Source of the DNA: Emcibacter sp048269205
GTDB lineage: Bacteria; Pseudomonadota; Alphaproteobacteria; Sphingomonadales; Emcibacteraceae
Direction: 5' to 3'
Assembly (NCBI RefSeq): GCF_048269205.1
Contig: NZ_JBLXJC010000001.1
Span: 1,736,001 to 1,800,000 of the forward strand
Length of the DNA stretch: 64,000 nucleotides
Positions 31,092 through 40,121 of the stretch are shown piece after piece. The notes below the pieces were generated by a model, which was given only the letters and a program-made list of their open reading frames with translations, was not told the DNA's origin and searched no databases. A program made the position numbers and the translations under genes. Positions within the stretch are counted from its first letter, which is position 1. Each line of letters opens with the position of its first letter.

Positions 31092-33621
31092 TCATTTTCT
31101 CCTCAAGCGCCTTTTTGGCGGATTTGATATCTTTCAGAATGACGTCTTTCTCCCAGTCGGCATTAAAGTCTTCACCCCGGGTGGCAAGATGCTCTTTTAT
31201 TTTTCCAATCCAGGCCAGAAGATAGCGGGCATCATCGGGCGCGGACTGGGGTTTATTCTCCACCGTCAACCAAATCGGATTGGTTGTGGCATAAGTATAT
31301 AAGTCCTGGATCATCGGATGGGATTTTTCATTCACTGCCCTGAGCAGCAACCATCCGCTTTCTGTAACCGCTACATCCAGGGTCATATCAGCTTTGTAAG
31401 GGTCGCCCCCAAGATCAACACGATGAATCACCTTGCCGTTCTGGACAAGCTCGAGCCTTTCCACTGGCACAGGGGACCGCAGGGAAACCTCAACAGCAAG
31501 GCTGCCTCCCTGTTCAGAAAAGCTAAACTCATGCCCTGGACCGACTGGGGTGGTTTTGCTGTCAGCCTTGGCAAGAAGACCTACAAGCGGCCCGTTGGTG
31601 ACAAAACCGTGCCCCTTGCGGATGGACTCTTTTAGGGATACAGGGTCAGTGGCATCCGCCTGCAGGTAAGCCCGGTTCAGGCCAACTGGGCCGCGAAGCG
31701 AGGCATAGTTTGTCATGGCATCTGTTCCTGCCCCGGCTGTCAGGCGATAGCCCAGATTAAGAAACTTATACCAGACCGCAGCCGTTTCCTGATGATTGGC
31801 AAAGGATACAATTTCAAGGAAATCCGTTTTGCCGTTCACCACATCAACCGGCAGGCTATGGCTGAGACGTCCCTCCGCCGAAGGATCCGGTATGTTGTCA
31901 AACGGATGCACATAACCGGTCACTGCCCCCTGCTCGTGCGCCAGACCGGCAACCACAGCATTACTGGGATATGGCGACGCCAAAGCGGTATGGCGGTAGC
32001 TGGAAAAATCCGGTGTCACCAGATGATCGTCCAGATGCAGGAAGCTCAGGTGCCCCCAGTAACTGGTGTGATATTCCTGAGCCTGATAGATGGTCACTCC
32101 TTCAATAGTATCAGAGCCGGTCTTGAACATGCTGATGTCAGGAATTCTCTGTTCCTTGTTCACCAGCAGATTATAGATCACATCCACATCCTCGGCCTTT
32201 GCTTCCCTGGCAAAGGTTTCCAGGGTCTGTTTATATTTGCCACCATAATTGATATGCACATGCATGTCGGCAGAGACAAATTTTCCATATTTTTCCGGCA
32301 GCGATGATGACGGCAGGGTCAGAACGATGTTATTTTCGCAAGGCTCAACTTTAAGGTCTGCCATTTTGCGATCGAATCCGTTGGCCGCCATGATGGATAG
32401 TTCACCTGCGGGAACGGTCAGCGTACATGTTCCATAGCAATGAAAATAGTGGCTTTCATGATCTGCCCGCTTGATGTCGATATAATCATCCGCATGCATC
32501 CGGGCATCATTCGGCCCGTAATGCCGACCGTCAGCGCCCAGGACCATCACCCGGCCATAAAGCGATTTTCCGTTTTCATCCTGCAGGGACAGGGAAATGT
32601 CCCTCATCTGGTTCCGGTAGATTTTTTTCTTCGCCTTGACCTGCTCTTTAGCACCACCAACAACCTGATACCGCCAGAGAGTCAAATTTCCGGTTTCATT
32701 GCTTACAAAAAGAAGTTCCTTGTCATCCGGCGACCAGCGCGCATTCTGCAGATCAAAATCCCCGAATGTCAGGGGCAGAGGGGAAAGCCCTTCCGGTGTG
32801 GTCAGCCACAACTGGTGCCACTGCCTGCGATCATAACTGCTGTATAAAAGCCGCTTGCCGTCATGGGCAAGCTCCGGATGGGCGGACCAGCTTGTCTCTT
32901 CAACCAGAACCCGACGTTTCTTCTTCGGCTTGTCGACATTCACCGCCCAGATATCGCCGGTGCCCCAGGCAACCTCCGGATTGGAAAGATAATAGATTTC
33001 TTTACCATCGGGAGACCAGGACGGGTTAACGGCGTGATCTTCCTGTGAATAATAATACCTGTCCCGTTTGCTGACATTGCCGGCAACAAGGGCACGGGCT
33101 TTCCCCAGCTTGCCCTCATCTAGTTTGGCCACATAAAGTCCCAGATACCCACTGTCACGAGTAGATGCGAAGACGATGCGTTTGCCGTCCGGGCTCCATC
33201 GAGGCTCGGCATAAACCGCCTTCTCATCGGTCAGCTGAATGACCTTGTTCTCCTGAACGTCAAACAGATGCAGATTCAGGGCATCGTTATGCTGACGTGT
33301 AAAAATAATATAGCGGCCATCCGGGGACCAGTCCGGCTGGTAGTCATAGCCGGGCCCTGCGGTTAACTGATAGGCCGTCTCTTCACCAAGCCGCTGCAGC
33401 CACAGCGACCCCTGCATACTGTAGACTACGGCATTACCTTCGGGATACCAGGCTGCGGATGAAGGACCGCTGGTCAGTTGCGGCATATAAAGCTCGCGCC
33501 AGTAATAGGTATGAGGATGGGCAACATGGGACAGAACCGGCACCCGTTCGGTTGCCCCGTCCGCTACGGCAAGATTTGAAAACAACAGGAACGCACAAAC
33601 AACCCCATTGAAAAACTTCAT
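31078..33621 (-). CDS. Secreted TolB-propeller plus PHP-type metallohydrolase (CehA/McbA-like)
   Basis: An 847-residue two-domain protein. I chose the ATG at 33621, which follows GAGGTGG; it gives a clean signal peptide (FFNGVVCAFLLFSNLAVA). Residues about 40-340 are PD40/TolB-like propeller repeats (PDWSPDGRYIIF, PRWSPDGKRIVF, PSWSPDGKEIYY). Residues about 430-800 resemble the CehA/McbA branch of PHP hydrolases: SADMHVHINYGG carries a His-x-His metal site, and GYVHPFDN and GAGTDAMTN supply further ligands. CehA/McbA enzymes hydrolyse amide or ester bonds such as carbamates. The fusion of a peptidase-style propeller to this hydrolase implies selection of a small peptide-like substrate. It overlaps the S9 gene. 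Confidence 0.85.
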   Translation of the reverse strand: MKFFNGVVCAFLLFSNLAVADGATERVPVLSHVAHPHTYYWRELYMPQLTSGPSSAAWYPEGNAVVYSMQGSLWLQRLGEETAYQLTAGPGYDYQPDWSPDGRYIIFTRQHNDALNLHLFDVQENKVIQLTDEKAVYAEPRWSPDGKRIVFASTRDSGYLGLYVAKLDEGKLGKARALVAGNVSKRDRYYYSQEDHAVNPSWSPDGKEIYYLSNPEVAWGTGDIWAVNVDKPKKKRRVLVEETSWSAHPELAHDGKRLLYSSYDRRQWHQLWLTTPEGLSPLPLTFGDFDLQNARWSPDDKELLFVSNETGNLTLWRYQVVGGAKEQVKAKKKIYRNQMRDISLSLQDENGKSLYGRVMVLGADGRHYGPNDARMHADDYIDIKRADHESHYFHCYGTCTLTVPAGELSIMAANGFDRKMADLKVEPCENNIVLTLPSSSLPEKYGKFVSADMHVHINYGGKYKQTLETFAREAKAEDVDVIYNLLVNKEQRIPDISMFKTGSDTIEGVTIYQAQEYHTSYWGHLSFLHLDDHLVTPDFSSYRHTALASPYPSNAVVAGLAHEQGAVTGYVHPFDNIPDPSAEGRLSHSLPVDVVNGKTDFLEIVSFANHQETAAVWYKFLNLGYRLTAGAGTDAMTNYASLRGPVGLNRAYLQADATDPVSLKESIRKGHGFVTNGPLVGLLAKADSKTTPVGPGHEFSFSEQGGSLAVEVSLRSPVPVERLELVQNGKVIHRVDLGGDPYKADMTLDVAVTESGWLLLRAVNEKSHPMIQDLYTYATTNPIWLTVENKPQSAPDDARYLLAWIGKIKEHLATRGEDFNADWEKDVILKDIKSAKKALEEKMNAAP

Positions 33622-33643
33622 ATTACGCCACCTCTGATACCTG

Positions 33644-34111
33644 TTAGCCAATATCCTCAAATTCCATCAACATGGTGGTTTCCCCTTCAACCGCCTTGAA
33701 CCCCGTGGCGTTGTAAAAGCCGAAACCCGCTTCATTACTTCCATGAACCATCAGGCGCATGTAAACAGCTTCTTTTTCCTTACCGCGCTTAATTGCGGCA
33801 GTGGTCAGGCTTTCACCGAGGCCCAGTCCCCGGGCTTCCGCTTTTACAAACAGGTCCTGGACATATATACCCGGCGCACCCCGCCAGGTGGAAAACTCGT
33901 AAAAATACAGGATGAAACCGAGGGCCTCTCCGTCACGCCAGGCAATAATCGCCTCAAAAGCGGGAGCATCCGAAAAACCGAATTTTTCCAGCGCCTCGAC
34001 AGATCCGGAGAACTTATATTCCTTGTTCAGGTCCCGGGAGAGCTGGCTCAGCATTTCGATCAGGACGCCCGCGTCCTTTTTCTCCGCTCGTTTGAGGATA
34101 ATTGCCGTCAT
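33644..34111 (-). CDS. GNAT-family N-acetyltransferase
   Basis: A 155-residue acetyltransferase. The ATG at 34111 overlaps the upstream stop as ATGA. Motif A is VKAEARGLGLGESL, the acetyl-CoA pyrophosphate loop, preceded by GIYVQDLFV. It resembles diamine/polyamine N-acetyltransferase-like GNATs (the IYVQDLFV strand), but that similarity is only suggestive. It lies between the BKACE gene and the TolB/PHP hydrolase in one operon, opposite a deacetylase encoded in the divergent operon. Confidence 0.9.
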   Translation of the reverse strand: MTAIILKRAEKKDAGVLIEMLSQLSRDLNKEYKFSGSVEALEKFGFSDAPAFEAIIAWRDGEALGFILYFYEFSTWRGAPGIYVQDLFVKAEARGLGLGESLTTAAIKRGKEKEAVYMRLMVHGSNEAGFGFYNATGFKAVEGETTMLMEFEDIG

Positions 34112-35046
34112 GAGGCATGCGCCATTATCTGGTCCCGCCCCTTGAGACAAAGACCATTGCGCACATCTTCAGGTGTCGCCACTTCGTGCCCCAGAGCCTC
34201 AATCACGGTGCGAATCGCCCGCACCTGCTCTGCGTTACTTTCGGCCAGTCTACCCGGCGCTATGGTCAGGCTGTCCTCAAGACCTACCCGGACATTGCCC
34301 CCCAGGATGACTCCCATGGTTGCAAGAGGTATCTGGTGGGCGCCGGCTGCCAGGACGGAAAACTCATACTGATCGCCCAGCAGCCGGTCCGCCGCGGCCT
34401 TCATGGCCATCAGGTTCTCCGGCGAAGCACCAACGCCCCCCATTACGCCAAGGACAAACTGCACATACAGTGGCGCCTTGACCAATCCCTGCCGAAGGTA
34501 ATAGGCCAGGGTCTCGATATGCCCGAGGTCATAACATTCAAATTCGAAACGGGCCCCGCCCCCCTGCCCCAGTTCCGTAAGAATCGTCTCGATATCCTCA
34601 TAGGTATTGCGGAAGGTGGTATGCTTGGTCGCGTCCAGCAGGGCCGGCTCCCAGTCGTGCTTCCAGTCTTTGTAGCGGTTTTTCAGTGTGAAAATGCCGA
34701 AATTCATGGACCCCATATTAAGAGAACACATTTCCGGCTTGATTGTCCGCGCCGGCGCAAGCCGTTCATCAAGCGACATCACCGAGCTGCCACCGGTGGA
34801 GATATTCAAGACCGCATCACAGGCCTGATGGATCTGCGGGACAAAGCCGTGAAAATGGGCCGGCTCTGCGCTCGGCTTGCCATTTTCGGGATTGCGGGCA
34901 TGAAGATGGATGATCGCCGCACCGGCTTCCGCCGCATCAATGGACGCTTTAGCTATCTCTGATCCGGTCACCGGCAGATGAGGACTCATGGTCGGCGTAT
35001 AAATGGACCCGGTCACGGCGCAGGTAATGATAACTTTTCTTCCCAT
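34108..35046 (-). CDS. Beta-keto acid cleavage enzyme (BKACE, DUF849)
   Basis: A 312-residue zinc enzyme that condenses a beta-keto acid with acetyl-CoA and splits it to acetoacetate plus a new acyl-CoA. I take the ATG at 35046 (MGRKVIITCAVTGS); longer starts lack family similarity. The TIM-barrel motifs are IITCAVTG, the metal pair in IHLHARNP, NISTGGSS, PEMCSLNMGSMNFG and RVGLEDSL. It is the first gene of a seven-gene operon and is divergent from LysR, aminotransferase and deacetylase genes. A class III aminotransferase next door could supply its beta-keto acid from a beta-amino acid. The natural substrate is not known. Confidence 0.93.
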   Translation of the reverse strand: MGRKVIITCAVTGSIYTPTMSPHLPVTGSEIAKASIDAAEAGAAIIHLHARNPENGKPSAEPAHFHGFVPQIHQACDAVLNISTGGSSVMSLDERLAPARTIKPEMCSLNMGSMNFGIFTLKNRYKDWKHDWEPALLDATKHTTFRNTYEDIETILTELGQGGGARFEFECYDLGHIETLAYYLRQGLVKAPLYVQFVLGVMGGVGASPENLMAMKAAADRLLGDQYEFSVLAAGAHQIPLATMGVILGGNVRVGLEDSLTIAPGRLAESNAEQVRAIRTVIEALGHEVATPEDVRNGLCLKGRDQIMAHAS

Positions 35047-35168
35047 ATCGGTCTCTTTCATGCAGCAGATCGAACAATATTTGGCTTTCACCATTTTTAA
35101 TCTTGCCGAATATTTTTTTCACTATTACATTCTTATAAACAATACATAGAAAATCAATTATAGATTTA

Positions 35169-36203
35169 ATGAATGATAATATGTCTGAAGGAAATGACAT
35201 AGAGGCCGAAGACGCCCCCGTATCGGACCAGCCCGGCATAAGCAATATTGCCTGGGATCTGGACTGGAATCTGCTGCGCACCTTCATGGTGATCGCCCAG
35301 GAACAGAACATCACCCGGGCAGCACAGCAACTGAACCAGAAACAGCCATCGATCAGCAATGCCCTGAGGCGCCTCGAAGAGAGCCTCGGCTGCCAGCTGG
35401 CGGAACGCGGGCCGCGCAGTTTCCGGCTTACCCACCATGGCGAAACACTGTTTCAGGAATGCAAGGAACTGTTCGGCACGGTCGGCCGCCTGCCGAATAT
35501 CATCCAGGACGTCCATGACAATGTGCAGGGGCATGTCAAAATCCTGCTGACCAGCCATGTCATGACGCCACTGCTGGACGAGACCCTGCGTGTCTTCCAC
35601 GAAAAAAATCCGAAGGCGACATTTTCCATTTCCGTAAAGGGCAGCCAGGAAGTCATCGAAGCTATACAGGCCAAGGAAGGCACACTTGGCATCTGCCTGA
35701 TCCGGGAACAGCTGGAAGGGCTCAATACCCAGCTTTTCTATCGGGAGCATTTCGGTTTTTTCTGCGGCCGCGACCATCCTCTGTTCGGTAAACAGGACAT
35801 CAGTCTCGAGGACTTGCGCGGCGAACAGCGCGTAACCTTTTATACGGACCGGCTGGGTGATGTGTTGCATCCCATTGCCGTGCTCAGGGGACAGGCCCAG
35901 CTCAGCGATTATGTCACCGGTGTTTCCAACAACCTGGAAGAAGTCCGCCGCATGATCATGGCTGGTCTGGGCATCGGCCCCCTGCCCATCCATGTGGTGG
36001 AGCGCGACATCCTGATGGGGCGGCTCTGGCCGCTCCTGCCGGTGGACGATGCCCCGGCTGTCGATGTCTATACCCTGCAGAATCCAAAGGCGATCCTGAA
36101 TCTGGCGGAAAAAGAATTCCTCAAACTTCTTGAACAGAAGATCAGGGACGTTCCGCTCACCGGGCGGACCTATGGCAACAACCCTTATCCTCAACCTCTC
36201 TAG
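35169..36203 (+). CDS. LysR-family transcriptional regulator
   Basis: A 344-residue regulator with an extra acidic N-terminal stretch of about 25 residues before the HTH. DWNLLRTFMVIAQEQNITRAAQQLNQKQPSISNALRRLE is the classic LysR winged helix at residues 36-75. The rest is the two-lobed effector domain. It lies 122 bp from the divergent BKACE start and 11 bp before the aminotransferase gene. By position it should control both operons of the locus. Confidence 0.95.
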   Translation: MNDNMSEGNDIEAEDAPVSDQPGISNIAWDLDWNLLRTFMVIAQEQNITRAAQQLNQKQPSISNALRRLEESLGCQLAERGPRSFRLTHHGETLFQECKELFGTVGRLPNIIQDVHDNVQGHVKILLTSHVMTPLLDETLRVFHEKNPKATFSISVKGSQEVIEAIQAKEGTLGICLIREQLEGLNTQLFYREHFGFFCGRDHPLFGKQDISLEDLRGEQRVTFYTDRLGDVLHPIAVLRGQAQLSDYVTGVSNNLEEVRRMIMAGLGIGPLPIHVVERDILMGRLWPLLPVDDAPAVDVYTLQNPKAILNLAEKEFLKLLEQKIRDVPLTGRTYGNNPYPQPL

Positions 36204-36214
36204 AGTTCGCAAGA

Positions 36215-37543
36215 ATGTCACACCTGTTCTATCAAACCCGTGACCGCCGTCCGCTGCTTGAGCATGCGGAAGGCATTTATATCTGGGACGTCAATGGCAA
36301 ACGCTACATTGATGGATCCAGCGGCGCCATGGTGTCCAATATCGGCCACAGCAACCCCCGGGTGCTGGAAGCCATGCGGGACCAGATGGATAAATCCACC
36401 TTCGGCTATCGCCTGCATTTCGAAAATGCCCCGGCGGAAAACCTGGCCGCCAAAGTGGCCGAACTGAGCCCCAAAGGGCACGACAAGGTCTTTTTTGTGT
36501 CAGGCGGTTCCGAATCCGTGGAAAGCGCCGTCAAACTGGCCCGGCAATATGCCTACGTCAAAGGCCAGGACAGCCGCTGGAAAGTCATTTCACGTTCCCC
36601 CTCCTATCACGGGGCAACCCTCGGGGCGTTGGCGCTGACCTCTTACGAGCCGCTGACCGCCCCGTTCAAACCGATCGTCACGGACATGCCCAAAGTGCCT
36701 GCGCCGCGTTGTTATCTCGACCGGGATAATCTGAGCGAAGAGGAGCGTGGCCTGAAATATGCTGACATGCTCAGGGACAAGATCCTTGAGGAAGGTCCGG
36801 AAAGTGTGCTCGCCTTTATAATGGAACCGATCGGCGGCGCCTCCACCGGCGCACTAGTAGCCCCCGATAGTTATTACGGCCGAATCCGGGAAATCTGTGA
36901 CGAATTCGGCGTCCTCCTGATCTATGACGAAGTGATGACCGGCGTCGGCCGAACCGGCAAATTCCTCGCCTGTGAACACTGGGACATCAATCCGGATATC
37001 ATCGCCACCGCAAAGGGCTTTGGCGCGGGTTATATCCCGCTCGGCGCCATGACGGCCCGGCAGCATATTGTCGATGTCATTCTTGACGCTGGCGGCTTCC
37101 AGCACGGCTATACCTATGCCGGAAACCCCATCGCCTGCGCCGCCGGCCTTGCAGTGATCGAGGAAATCTATCGTCAGAACATGATGGAAAACACAACCAG
37201 GGTGGGCAACGATCTTCTCACCGGCCTCGGTCGGCTGATGGACAAATTTCCCTTCATCGGCGACGTACGTGGCAAGGGTCTGCTGACCGCCTTCGAACTG
37301 GTCGGTGACCGGGACACCATGGCCCCGCTGCCAACCTCGCTCAATGCCTTCAGGGAGCTTGTGGAAATCGCCTACAGACGCGGCTTGATCATCTATTCAC
37401 GCCGGTCACGCGGCGGTCTGGAAGGCGATCATTTCCTGGTCTGCCCGCCCATGATCACCACCCCGGAACAAATCGGCGATATCCTGGGTATCCTTGATGA
37501 AAGTCTTACCGAACTTGCAACAACCCTGAACCTGCCCCGATAA
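36215..37543 (+). CDS. Class III PLP-dependent aminotransferase
   Basis: A 442-residue omega-type aminotransferase. Lys267 in ATAKGFGAGY binds PLP. IYDEVMTGVGRTGK is the cofactor Asp motif, FVSGGSESVESAVKLAR the phosphate-binding turn, and YHGATLGALA the aromatic stacking region. The family acts on omega-amino acids, diamines and some beta-amino acids. It sits directly before an acetylpolyamine-type deacetylase and opposite a BKACE enzyme, so a beta-keto acid product is attractive, but not proven. It is 16 bp from the next gene. Confidence 0.92.
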   Translation: MSHLFYQTRDRRPLLEHAEGIYIWDVNGKRYIDGSSGAMVSNIGHSNPRVLEAMRDQMDKSTFGYRLHFENAPAENLAAKVAELSPKGHDKVFFVSGGSESVESAVKLARQYAYVKGQDSRWKVISRSPSYHGATLGALALTSYEPLTAPFKPIVTDMPKVPAPRCYLDRDNLSEEERGLKYADMLRDKILEEGPESVLAFIMEPIGGASTGALVAPDSYYGRIREICDEFGVLLIYDEVMTGVGRTGKFLACEHWDINPDIIATAKGFGAGYIPLGAMTARQHIVDVILDAGGFQHGYTYAGNPIACAAGLAVIEEIYRQNMMENTTRVGNDLLTGLGRLMDKFPFIGDVRGKGLLTAFELVGDRDTMAPLPTSLNAFRELVEIAYRRGLIIYSRRSRGGLEGDHFLVCPPMITTPEQIGDILGILDESLTELATTLNLPR

Positions 37544-37559
37544 GAAAAGAGATTACACC

Positions 37560-38591
37560 ATGAAATGCGTCTTTTCCGCCCCGCAACACAAACATTACCC
37601 CGAGAGTTTCCTGGTTAACGGGGTTCGGGAACAGAACCCGGAAATGCCGGGCCGAATTGACAAACTGCTTGAAGGCGCCGGAGACCTGGGCCTGGATATA
37701 GTCACCCCAAAGGATTATGGACTTGGCCCTATCGCCCGTGTCCACACTCCGGAATATCTGGAATTCCTGCAACATGCCTATAAACGCTGGAAGCGCATTC
37801 CCGGGGCGGCCGCAGAGATAACCCCCAACATTCATCCCACCAACCGGGACGGCGTATATCCGGCATCTGTTGTTGCCCAGGCGGGATATCATATGGCGGA
37901 TGCCGGCGCCCCAATCACGGGAGAGACCTGGGAAAGCGCGCTGAACAGCGCCTGGTCGGCAATCCATGCCAGCGAACTGGTGCTCGACGGGGAAAAATCC
38001 GCTTATGCCCTCTGCCGTCCGCCGGGACATCATGCCGGTAGCGATCTCGCGGGTGGTTTCTGCTATTTAAACAATACTGCCATCGCCGCCCAGAACCTGC
38101 GCCGCAAATATGATTCTGTAGCCATCCTTGATGTGGACCTGCACCATGGCAACGGCACCCAGGATATTTTCTATCGCCGCGACGATGTCCTGACCGTATC
38201 CCTGCATGCGGACCCGGTTCGTTTTTATCCTTTCTTCTGGGGTCATGCCGCCGAACGCGGCGAAGGGCCAGGCCTCGGCTATAACCTCAACTTCCCCCTG
38301 CCCCGCGGTACAAGGGACGACGACTACCTGGTAGCCCTCGACAAGGCCCTGAACCGGATTTACGCCTTTGCACCGCAGGCCCTGGTGATCGCCCTCGGCC
38401 TCGACGCCTTTGAAAATGACCCCTTCGCCGGGCTTGGGGTCAGCACGGAAGGCTTTGGCAAAATTGGCAAGGCCATTGCCGAAAGGTTCCCCGGACCGAC
38501 AGTTATCATCCAGGAAGGCGGCTATCTCTGTGAAGAACTGGGCGAAAACCTGGCCAGTTTCCTGAGAGGGTTCAGAGAGGGCAGCAAATGA
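37560..38591 (+). CDS. HDAC-superfamily deacetylase, acetylpolyamine amidohydrolase type
   Basis: A 343-residue zinc deacetylase, close in length and numbering to acetylpolyamine amidohydrolase. The zinc ligands are Asp193 and His195 in DVDLHHGNGT and Asp282 in LGLDAFENDP. His157/His158 in PPGHHAG act as general acid/base, and Tyr322 in EGGY stabilises the transition state. It would remove acetyl groups from N-acetylated amines or amino acids in the cytoplasm. It precedes an NhaC-type transporter (4-bp overlap) and follows an aminotransferase, giving an uptake, deacetylation and transamination order. Confidence 0.92.
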   Translation: MKCVFSAPQHKHYPESFLVNGVREQNPEMPGRIDKLLEGAGDLGLDIVTPKDYGLGPIARVHTPEYLEFLQHAYKRWKRIPGAAAEITPNIHPTNRDGVYPASVVAQAGYHMADAGAPITGETWESALNSAWSAIHASELVLDGEKSAYALCRPPGHHAGSDLAGGFCYLNNTAIAAQNLRRKYDSVAILDVDLHHGNGTQDIFYRRDDVLTVSLHADPVRFYPFFWGHAAERGEGPGLGYNLNFPLPRGTRDDDYLVALDKALNRIYAFAPQALVIALGLDAFENDPFAGLGVSTEGFGKIGKAIAERFPGPTVIIQEGGYLCEELGENLASFLRGFREGSK

Positions 38592-40096
38592 TCCCCAGCA
38601 ATGTCAAAGCGGAAAACATTCCCCTGTGGCTCGCCCTGATCCCGCTGCTTTTCCTCATGTGCCTGCTGGGCGGGGCGGTCTATATCTTCGGCGACGGCTC
38701 CTCTTCCGGCCCCAACCAGATCGGCCTGATACTGGCCGCAGCCGTCGCCTGCCTGATCGGTGTGCTGCGCGGCCAGAGCTGGAAGGAACTTGAAACCGCT
38801 ATTATTGAAGGCATCATGCTGGCCATGCACGCCTGCCTGATCCTGTTGCTCATTGGATCCCTGATCGGGGCCTGGATGCTGTCCGGCACGGCCCCGGCCA
38901 TTATTCATCTGGGGCTTGGCGTGCTTGACCCGGCCTGGTTCTATCCGGCAAGCATGGTGGTTTGCGCCCTTGTCGCCGTTTCCATCGGCAGCTCCTGGAC
39001 CACTGCCGCCACTGTCGGTCTTGCCCTGATCGGTATCGCCCATATCCTCGGCCTGTCAATCGAGATTACGGCCGGCGCAGTGATTTCCGGGGCCTATTTC
39101 GGGGACAAGATGTCACCGCTGTCGGACAGTACCAACCTGGCTCCCGCCATGGTCGGCGTGGACCTGTTCGTACATATCCGTCACATGTTCTGGACCACGA
39201 CGCCAGCCTTTGTCCTGTCGGTCGTCCTGTTTACCTGGCTCGGTTGGCAGAATGCCGCAGTGGCGACTGATACAGGTGCCATTGAAACGGCGCGTACACT
39301 TCTGGAGCAGAATTACCGGCTCGGCATCCCCGTTTTCCTGCCGTTGTTGCTGTTGCTCGGCCTTTCGATCGCGAAAGTGCCTGCCCTTCCCACCATCACC
39401 ATCGGCGCCATCGCCGGGGGCCTGGTCGCCGCCTTTTACCAGACCGACGCAACGATTGCATTCGGCAGGGCGGGCACAGAAATTTCCGATGGGCTCGCCA
39501 CCGTCAAAGGGCTTTGGGTTGCCGTCTCCACTGGCTATGAAGCCAGCATCGGCGATGAGGTCCTGGATAAACTGCTTTCCCGCGGCGGCATGAGCAGCAT
39601 GCTGAATACGGTCTGGCTGATCATTTCCGCCATGTGTTTTGGTGGGGCCATGGAGCATACCGGCCTTCTGGGGCGGATCGTACAGACGGCGCTGAAAGGC
39701 GTAAAGGGTACCGGTTCGCTGGTGATCACCACAGTCTTCACCTCGATCGGCATGAACATCATTGCTGCCGACCAGTATATTGCCATTGTCCTGCCCGGCC
39801 GCATGTATCAGCTGGAATTCCGCCGGCGCGGACTGGCTCCGGAAAATCTTTCCCGGACCCTGGAAGATGCCGGTACCATGACTTCAGCACTGGTTCCCTG
39901 GAATACCTGCGGGGCCTTCATGGCAACAACGCTGGGTGTCCCCACCTTCGCCTATCTGCCCTATGCTTTCCTTAACCTGCTCACTCCTGTGATCGCCATA
40001 ATCTATGGCCTGTTGAACATCCGGATCACTCCCCTGGAAGAGATCACCGAGGAAGAGGAACAGGACATGATCAACACAGAAGTGGTGAACGATTAA
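38588..40096 (+). CDS. NhaC-family Na+/H+ antiporter or substrate transporter
   Basis: A 502-residue inner-membrane protein with about 11 helices. The NhaC signature region ITAGAVISGAYFGDKMSPLSDSTNLAP is intact, with the re-entrant loop and TTVFTSIGMNIIAADQY. NhaC relatives exchange sodium for protons or for organic substrates. The 4-bp overlap with the deacetylase gene argues for a substrate role here, for example uptake of an amine or acylated amino acid. The specificity is inferred. Confidence 0.9.
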   Translation: MIPSNVKAENIPLWLALIPLLFLMCLLGGAVYIFGDGSSSGPNQIGLILAAAVACLIGVLRGQSWKELETAIIEGIMLAMHACLILLLIGSLIGAWMLSGTAPAIIHLGLGVLDPAWFYPASMVVCALVAVSIGSSWTTAATVGLALIGIAHILGLSIEITAGAVISGAYFGDKMSPLSDSTNLAPAMVGVDLFVHIRHMFWTTTPAFVLSVVLFTWLGWQNAAVATDTGAIETARTLLEQNYRLGIPVFLPLLLLLGLSIAKVPALPTITIGAIAGGLVAAFYQTDATIAFGRAGTEISDGLATVKGLWVAVSTGYEASIGDEVLDKLLSRGGMSSMLNTVWLIISAMCFGGAMEHTGLLGRIVQTALKGVKGTGSLVITTVFTSIGMNIIAADQYIAIVLPGRMYQLEFRRRGLAPENLSRTLEDAGTMTSALVPWNTCGAFMATTLGVPTFAYLPYAFLNLLTPVIAIIYGLLNIRITPLEEITEEEEQDMINTEVVND

Positions 40097-40101
40097 AAGA
40101 A

Positions 40102-40121
40102 CTGGTCCCTCAGGGGACCAG
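40102..40121. terminator. Hairpin between convergent genes, covering a stop codon
   Basis: CTGGTCCC-TCAG-GGGACCAG forms an 8-bp stem with a four-base loop. The loop contains the stop codon of the minus-strand amidohydrolase. T-rich runs flank it on the minus side (TTCTTTT) and weakly on the plus side. It probably terminates the two convergent transcripts. Confidence 0.6.

Noticed and set aside
35166..36221. 351-codon frame antisense to the LysR gene
   Set aside because: The plus strand has an intact LysR protein with the canonical HTH.
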